From NCBI GenBank assembly GCA_050115935.1, contig JASFPO010000078.1, forward strand, positions 1-9,320: DNA of 9,320 bases, given 5' to 3'. This DNA is from GCA-020344715 sp050115935 (GTDB taxonomy: Archaea > Thermoproteota > Bathyarchaeia > Bathyarchaeales > Bathyarchaeaceae). The position numbers and the translations under genes are program-made. The notes under the pieces were generated by a model. It was not told where the DNA came from, searched no databases, and saw nothing but the letters and a program-made list of their open reading frames with translations. Shown piece by piece: positions 5,968 to 9,320 of the stretch (its first letter is position 1; every line of letters starts with the position of its first letter).

Positions 5968-6004
5968 TGCGCGCTTGTTGAGTGACTCCTTGGAAAGTTG
6001 ACGT

Positions 6005-6769
6005 ATGTTGATTGATACCCACGCTCATCTTCAATGGACGAGTTTTGACAGAGACAGAGAAGAAGTGGTACGTCGAGCTAGAGAGGTCGGCGTTGAAAAC
6101 ATAGTGAACATCGGATTTGACGTCGAAGGTAGCAGAAAGGCTATTGAACTAGCCGAGAAGCACGGAGGGGTTTTTGCAACGGTGGGAATTCATCCCCATA
6201 ACGCTAGTCAGCTGAATCAAGATGCCCTGAATGTTCTAAGGAAACTATCTGAGAATCCAAAGGTTGTAGCCATTGGTGAGATCGGATTGGACTACTATCG
6301 AAATCTATCTCCCCGAGAATCGCAGAAAAAGGCATTTGAAGCCCAAATATCACTCGCCGAAGAGCTGAGATTGCCAGTTGTCATTCACGACAGAAACGCT
6401 CACGCAGATATCCTTGAAATCCTGTCAAGATTTGAAGGAAAGGTAGAAGTCATTATGCACTGCTTCTCGGGAAGCAGAGAAATGGCAGAACTGTGCCTTA
6501 AGTATGGCTTCTACATATCCTTCGCAGGACCCGTGACCTTCCCCAACGCTCGCAGGTTACACAAGGTCGCTGGAACGATGGATGTGAATAAGATTCTCCT
6601 GGAAACCGACAGTCCTTGGCTTGCCCCTCAAGAGGTGAGAGGTAAACGAAACGAACCAGCTTTTCTTCCTTTCATAGCAAAGAGGATGGCCGAACTTAAA
6701 GGAATCTCCATGGATAAACTGGTTGAAGCCACTACCAGAAACGCAAGAGAAGCCTTTAAACTGGCGTGA
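6005..6769 (+). CDS. tatD: TatD-family metal-dependent hydrolase (deoxyribonuclease-type)
   Basis: A 254-residue protein, the normal length for the family. It has a TIM-barrel metal site: D4-T-H6-A-H8 on strand 1, GIHPH (61-65), GEIGLDYY (91-98, E92), H128 in VVIHDR, H152 in MHCFSG, and D202 in ETDSPWLAP (200-208). Every expected metal ligand (H6, H8, E92, H128, H152, D202) is present, so it should be active. Characterised members are Mg2+/Mn2+-dependent 3'-5' DNases or other phosphodiesterases acting in DNA repair or degradation; the archaeal substrate is not established from sequence. The name comes from bacterial genomic context, and no Tat translocase gene is nearby. ATG 6005 begins the conserved MLIDTHAHL directly. 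It may share a transcript with the winged-helix gene 37 bp upstream. Confidence 0.92.
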   Translation: MLIDTHAHLQWTSFDRDREEVVRRAREVGVENIVNIGFDVEGSRKAIELAEKHGGVFATVGIHPHNASQLNQDALNVLRKLSENPKVVAIGEIGLDYYRNLSPRESQKKAFEAQISLAEELRLPVVIHDRNAHADILEILSRFEGKVEVIMHCFSGSREMAELCLKYGFYISFAGPVTFPNARRLHKVAGTMDVNKILLETDSPWLAPQEVRGKRNEPAFLPFIAKRMAELKGISMDKLVEATTRNAREAFKLA

Positions 6770-6866
6770 CGAGATTCTCGAAAGGTGTGAGGCACACATT
6801 TCTTGCAGGGTAAAACTTACCTATTCCAAGTGTTTACTCTATTCTGATCTCTAAATGCAGACATGT

Positions 6867-6871
6867 GAGGT
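6867..6871 (+). promoter_or_regulatory. Shine-Dalgarno site that favours the TTG start of tldD
   Basis: GAGGT (6867-6871) ends 8 nt before TTG 6880. It overlaps the alternative GTG start at 6865, for which no upstream ribosome site is visible. Confidence 0.45.
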
Positions 6872-6879
6872 TGATTGCG

Positions 6880-8274
6880 TTGTTTGAAACATTAGAGAAG
6901 TGTTTGAAAACCAAGATTGTGAACCGAGCAGATTTGGTGCTTTTGCGTGGTCAAAGACGATTGATGACAACGTGCGCCGTCAAGAATGGCGTTGTCGAAG
7001 ACTTCTCCAACGTTTCTCTGACAGGTGTTAGCTCTAGAGTCTTTGTTGACGGTAAATCCTGGGGTTTCAGTTCCACTAACATGCTTGACTTCAGAAGCGT
7101 GGAACAGACATTAGAGAATGCCCTGCGACTAGCCAAGGCTTCTTCGGACCTGAAGACAGAGAAGATAACGCTTGAGCCTGCAAAAGAGGCTACGGTGGAT
7201 GTCTCGGCACCTGTCAAGAAGAGGCTTCAGGATTTTTCTGCTGAAGAAATCGTGAGGTTTCCGTTGGACGCGCACAAGGGAGCAGAAGAGGCTGGACCGC
7301 AAGTTGCGGATGTCAAGACGACGTACATCAGCGTAGAAGACGACAAATACCTTCTAAGCTCAGAAGGTTCTCGCATCCATCAAAACATCACGCGTGTGCT
7401 ATTATTTGTCAACGTCATAGCCAAAAGCAACGGCCTGCTTTGTCCTACGCAAGAAAATCTGGGCCATACTGGTGGAATAGAGCTCTTTGATAAGACTTCG
7501 CCTTACTCCTTGGGTAAGGCTGCTGGAGAGAAAGCTGTCAGGCTTCTCAAGGTGAAGGCTCCTCCATCAGGGAAATTTCGTGTAGTCATAGATCCTACTT
7601 TGTGTGCAACTCTCCTTCATGAAGCCATTGGGCATCCGTTGGAAGCGGATTTGGCTGTGGCTGGTGGAGGTTTTGGTAGCCGCGTTGGGGAGGCCGTGTC
7701 TTCAAAGTTTGTCACCATTTACGACGATGGACTTGTGCTTGGTGGTTTAGGTTATTTCCCTTATGACGATGAAGGAGTAGAATGCAAGCGAACAGTTTTG
7801 ATTGAGAATGGGGTGCTGAGGTCTTTCATGCACGACAGAACAAGTTCTGCAGCCGCTGGTATCTCTCCAACGGGTAATGCTCACGCTTGGGACTATAGCG
7901 TCGAGCCGCTAATCAGGCAAACTAACATTGGTATTGAAGCAGGCGTCCATTCTTTTGAGGAGATGATTGAAGACGTTAAAGAAGGTCTGTTTCTCGAGGG
8001 AACTTTTGGCGGTCAGGCAGATGTGAACGCTGATTTTACCTTTGGTTTCCAAAGCGCCAAGTGGATAAAACATGGAAGATTAGCTGAAGAGCTCCGCGGT
8101 GCTAACGTAGCCGGCAACGCCATAGAGGTTTTCAAAACCATAGATGGCGTAGGTAAGAAATCCATTCTTCGTCCAGGTGCTTGTGGGAAATTTCAGTTTG
8201 CCATTCAAGGAAGGATAGTTCCAGCCATTCGTTGTGAAATCTTGGTTGGAGGAACAGGGGGAGATAGAGAGTGA
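6880..8274 (+). CDS. tldD: TldD metallopeptidase subunit (catalytic)
   Basis: A 464-residue protein from TTG 6880; a GTG at 6865 would add five residues (MRLIA) but lacks a ribosome site. The N-terminal domain contains VNRADLVLLRGQ and a substrate-groove region with SRVFVDGKSWGFSSTN. The C-terminal domain carries the zinc-protease motif H247-E248-A-I-G-H252 (HExxxH) followed by PLEADL, and the late metal-ligand Cys C435 in RPGACGKFQF. All catalytic elements are therefore present. In Escherichia coli, TldD pairs with TldE (PmbA) in a heterodimer with a buried active site that digests small or unfolded peptides, cutting the microcin B17 leader and the antitoxin CcdA. The archaeal substrate is unknown. 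Cytoplasmic. The stop overlaps the GTG start of the tldE homologue (GTGA), so the two subunits are probably made in balance. No clear promoter was found in the 110 bp after tatD. Confidence 0.92.
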   Translation: MFETLEKCLKTKIVNRADLVLLRGQRRLMTTCAVKNGVVEDFSNVSLTGVSSRVFVDGKSWGFSSTNMLDFRSVEQTLENALRLAKASSDLKTEKITLEPAKEATVDVSAPVKKRLQDFSAEEIVRFPLDAHKGAEEAGPQVADVKTTYISVEDDKYLLSSEGSRIHQNITRVLLFVNVIAKSNGLLCPTQENLGHTGGIELFDKTSPYSLGKAAGEKAVRLLKVKAPPSGKFRVVIDPTLCATLLHEAIGHPLEADLAVAGGGFGSRVGEAVSSKFVTIYDDGLVLGGLGYFPYDDEGVECKRTVLIENGVLRSFMHDRTSSAAAGISPTGNAHAWDYSVEPLIRQTNIGIEAGVHSFEEMIEDVKEGLFLEGTFGGQADVNADFTFGFQSAKWIKHGRLAEELRGANVAGNAIEVFKTIDGVGKKSILRPGACGKFQFAIQGRIVPAIRCEILVGGTGGDRE

Positions 8275-9320
8275 ATCCTGACGAAAACTGGAATCTTCTG
8301 AGCAGCTTTGTCCACAAAGCTATTCGGTTGCTTGAGAAGAAAGCCATAACGCATGCCGAAGCGTTTTTCACAAGCACTCATGCAACCGAAGTCGCAATTA
8401 GAAACTCTGAGATTCACACTCAAAACAGAGCTGATGACTGCGGTGTGGGTTTTCGGGTTGCAATTGCCACGAATAGAGTGGGGTTTGCCTGCACTAACAC
8501 TTTGAAAGAAAAGGCTGTCTTAGAGACTGCAGAGAAAGCGTTTGATGTTGCACGGGTAAGCTCCGAAGAGGTCAATTTCGCTCTTCCAGAAGCTTGCAAG
8601 CCACCTGAAGTTAAAGGGCTATTCGATTCTCGTGTAGTGCAAATGGATGTGGAAGAAGGGGTTGATGTCGCAAGGAGATTGATTCAGGCTGCTGAAGATT
8701 TTGATAAGCGCGTTGTTGCCAAGGATGGGCGTGTTCTTTTTGAGTTTGGTTGGAGAGGAATCGTGAACACGTTCGGCGTTGACTTTGAGGAGAGGGAAAC
8801 CGAAGCCATAATTTACCTTGGAGGGGGAGGTGAACAGGATGGTGAGGTGACAAGCAGCTGCTTCGATGTAATATTAAGCCGAACCGCAGAGGTTGAACCA
8901 GAGAAAGTTGGAGAAAACGTTGGCAGAATGGTCATTGCGATGTTCAAACCTCATCCTCTGAAAGGTTTTCAAGGTACAGCAGTTTTTGGACCTGAAGTGG
9001 CCGCAAATCACCTGTTTGTGGTGTTGGTTGATGCTCTCAATGGTGGAAACGTTGTTGCAGGACGCTCTGCTTGGACAGGAAAACTTGGACAGAATGTCGC
9101 CTCTGAAAACATGACAGTAACAGATGATGCCCTTGCTGAGAAGGGATTTGCTTCCAGAAGTTTCGATGATGAAGGCGCGCGCTCACAAAACACAGTTCTC
9201 ATAAGGAAAGGCAAATTGGAGAGCTTTCTACACAATGCCACCTCTGCCAATGCTCTGAAGACACGAAATACAGGAAACGCATCACGCTTTTCTAGCGGAT
9301 TTGACATGGTTCGCAGTATA
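8271..9320 (+). CDS. pmbA: TldE/PmbA subunit, partial (3' end beyond the window)
   Basis: An uninterrupted 350-codon frame from GTG 8271 to the last base of the window. It carries TldE/PmbA features: HAEAFFTSTHATEVAIRN and VGFRVAIATNRVGFACTNT in the N-terminal domain, then KPHPLKGFQGTAVFGPEVAA, VVAGRSAWTGKLGQNVAS, DDEGARSQNTVLIRKGKLES and NATSANALKTRNTGNASR in the C-terminal domain. No HExxxH motif is present, as expected for the non-catalytic partner that shapes the TldD active site. Full-length members have roughly 430-450 residues, so about 80-100 are missing. The purine-rich GGGGGAGA at 8256-8263, inside the end of tldD, serves as ribosome site, and the GTGA overlap suggests translational coupling. 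Confidence 0.9.
   Translation, partial: MNPDENWNLLSSFVHKAIRLLEKKAITHAEAFFTSTHATEVAIRNSEIHTQNRADDCGVGFRVAIATNRVGFACTNTLKEKAVLETAEKAFDVARVSSEEVNFALPEACKPPEVKGLFDSRVVQMDVEEGVDVARRLIQAAEDFDKRVVAKDGRVLFEFGWRGIVNTFGVDFEERETEAIIYLGGGGEQDGEVTSSCFDVILSRTAEVEPEKVGENVGRMVIAMFKPHPLKGFQGTAVFGPEVAANHLFVVLVDALNGGNVVAGRSAWTGKLGQNVASENMTVTDDALAEKGFASRSFDDEGARSQNTVLIRKGKLESFLHNATSANALKTRNTGNASRFSSGFDMVRSI

Noticed and set aside
6770..6780. Palindrome CGAGATTCTCG after tatD as a terminator
   Set aside because: The loop would be a single base and no T-tract follows, so it is probably chance.
8611..9307. Minus-strand frames opposite the last 700 bases
   Set aside because: The plus strand carries an uninterrupted TldE/PmbA frame with recognisable conserved blocks, so the antisense frames are shadows.
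1..9320. CRISPR array, tRNA, rRNA or intact insertion sequence
   Set aside because: No regularly spaced repeats, cloverleaf-like segments, rRNA-like blocks or transposase with terminal inverted repeats were seen on reading both strands by eye.

Overview
The window looks like a stretch of archaeal chromosome. It holds a formylmethanofuran dehydrogenase subunit C (FwdC) homologue, an archaeal-style small winged-helix protein, a TldD/TldE pair and a membrane-anchored metallopeptidase. Start codons are often TTG or GTG preceded by clear GGAG/GAGG Shine-Dalgarno sites, and TATA-like boxes lie upstream of some genes. By eye, GC is in the low-to-mid 40s percent. A lineage carrying the archaeal Wood-Ljungdahl methyl branch fits, for example Bathyarchaeia or relatives; this is inferred from gene content and not proven.

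Layout from left to right. (1) The 5' end of an unrecognised minus-strand gene (1-101) is divergent from (2) a two-gene plus-strand unit (274-2036): a two-helix membrane protein and, overlapping it by ATGA, a membrane-anchored gluzincin (HExxH...E) peptidase with a second extracytoplasmic domain. (3) A short uncertain ORF (2100-2339) ends at a T-tract and converges on (4) a minus-strand pair: fwdC (3991-3167) followed 36 nt later by a QueG-like protein with two [4Fe-4S] binding sets (3130-2381). (5) A probable decayed recombinase-like fragment (4123-4350) lies upstream of fwdC. (6) An ornithine cyclodeaminase/mu-crystallin family dehydrogenase (5442-4462, minus) is bracketed by near-identical 19-20-bp GCGCGC-containing repeats. 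(7) A plus-strand run follows: a small winged-helix protein (5755-5967), a TatD-family hydrolase (6005-6769), TldD (6880-8274) and TldE/PmbA (8271 to the window end, incomplete), the last two overlapping by GTGA.

How the genes may work together. TldD and TldE are expected to form one peptidase complex, with the catalytic HExxxH in TldD only. The peptidase at 546-2036 and its small membrane partner are probably co-translated and act at the cell surface. FwdC stands without FwdA, FwdB or FwdD nearby and is paired with an iron-sulfur protein, which is the least expected arrangement here. I saw no CRISPR array, tRNA, rRNA or intact mobile element. No single strikingly new system is evident; the best leads are the fwdC/Fe-S pair, the peptidase/membrane-protein pair, and the GCGCGC elements at gene boundaries.
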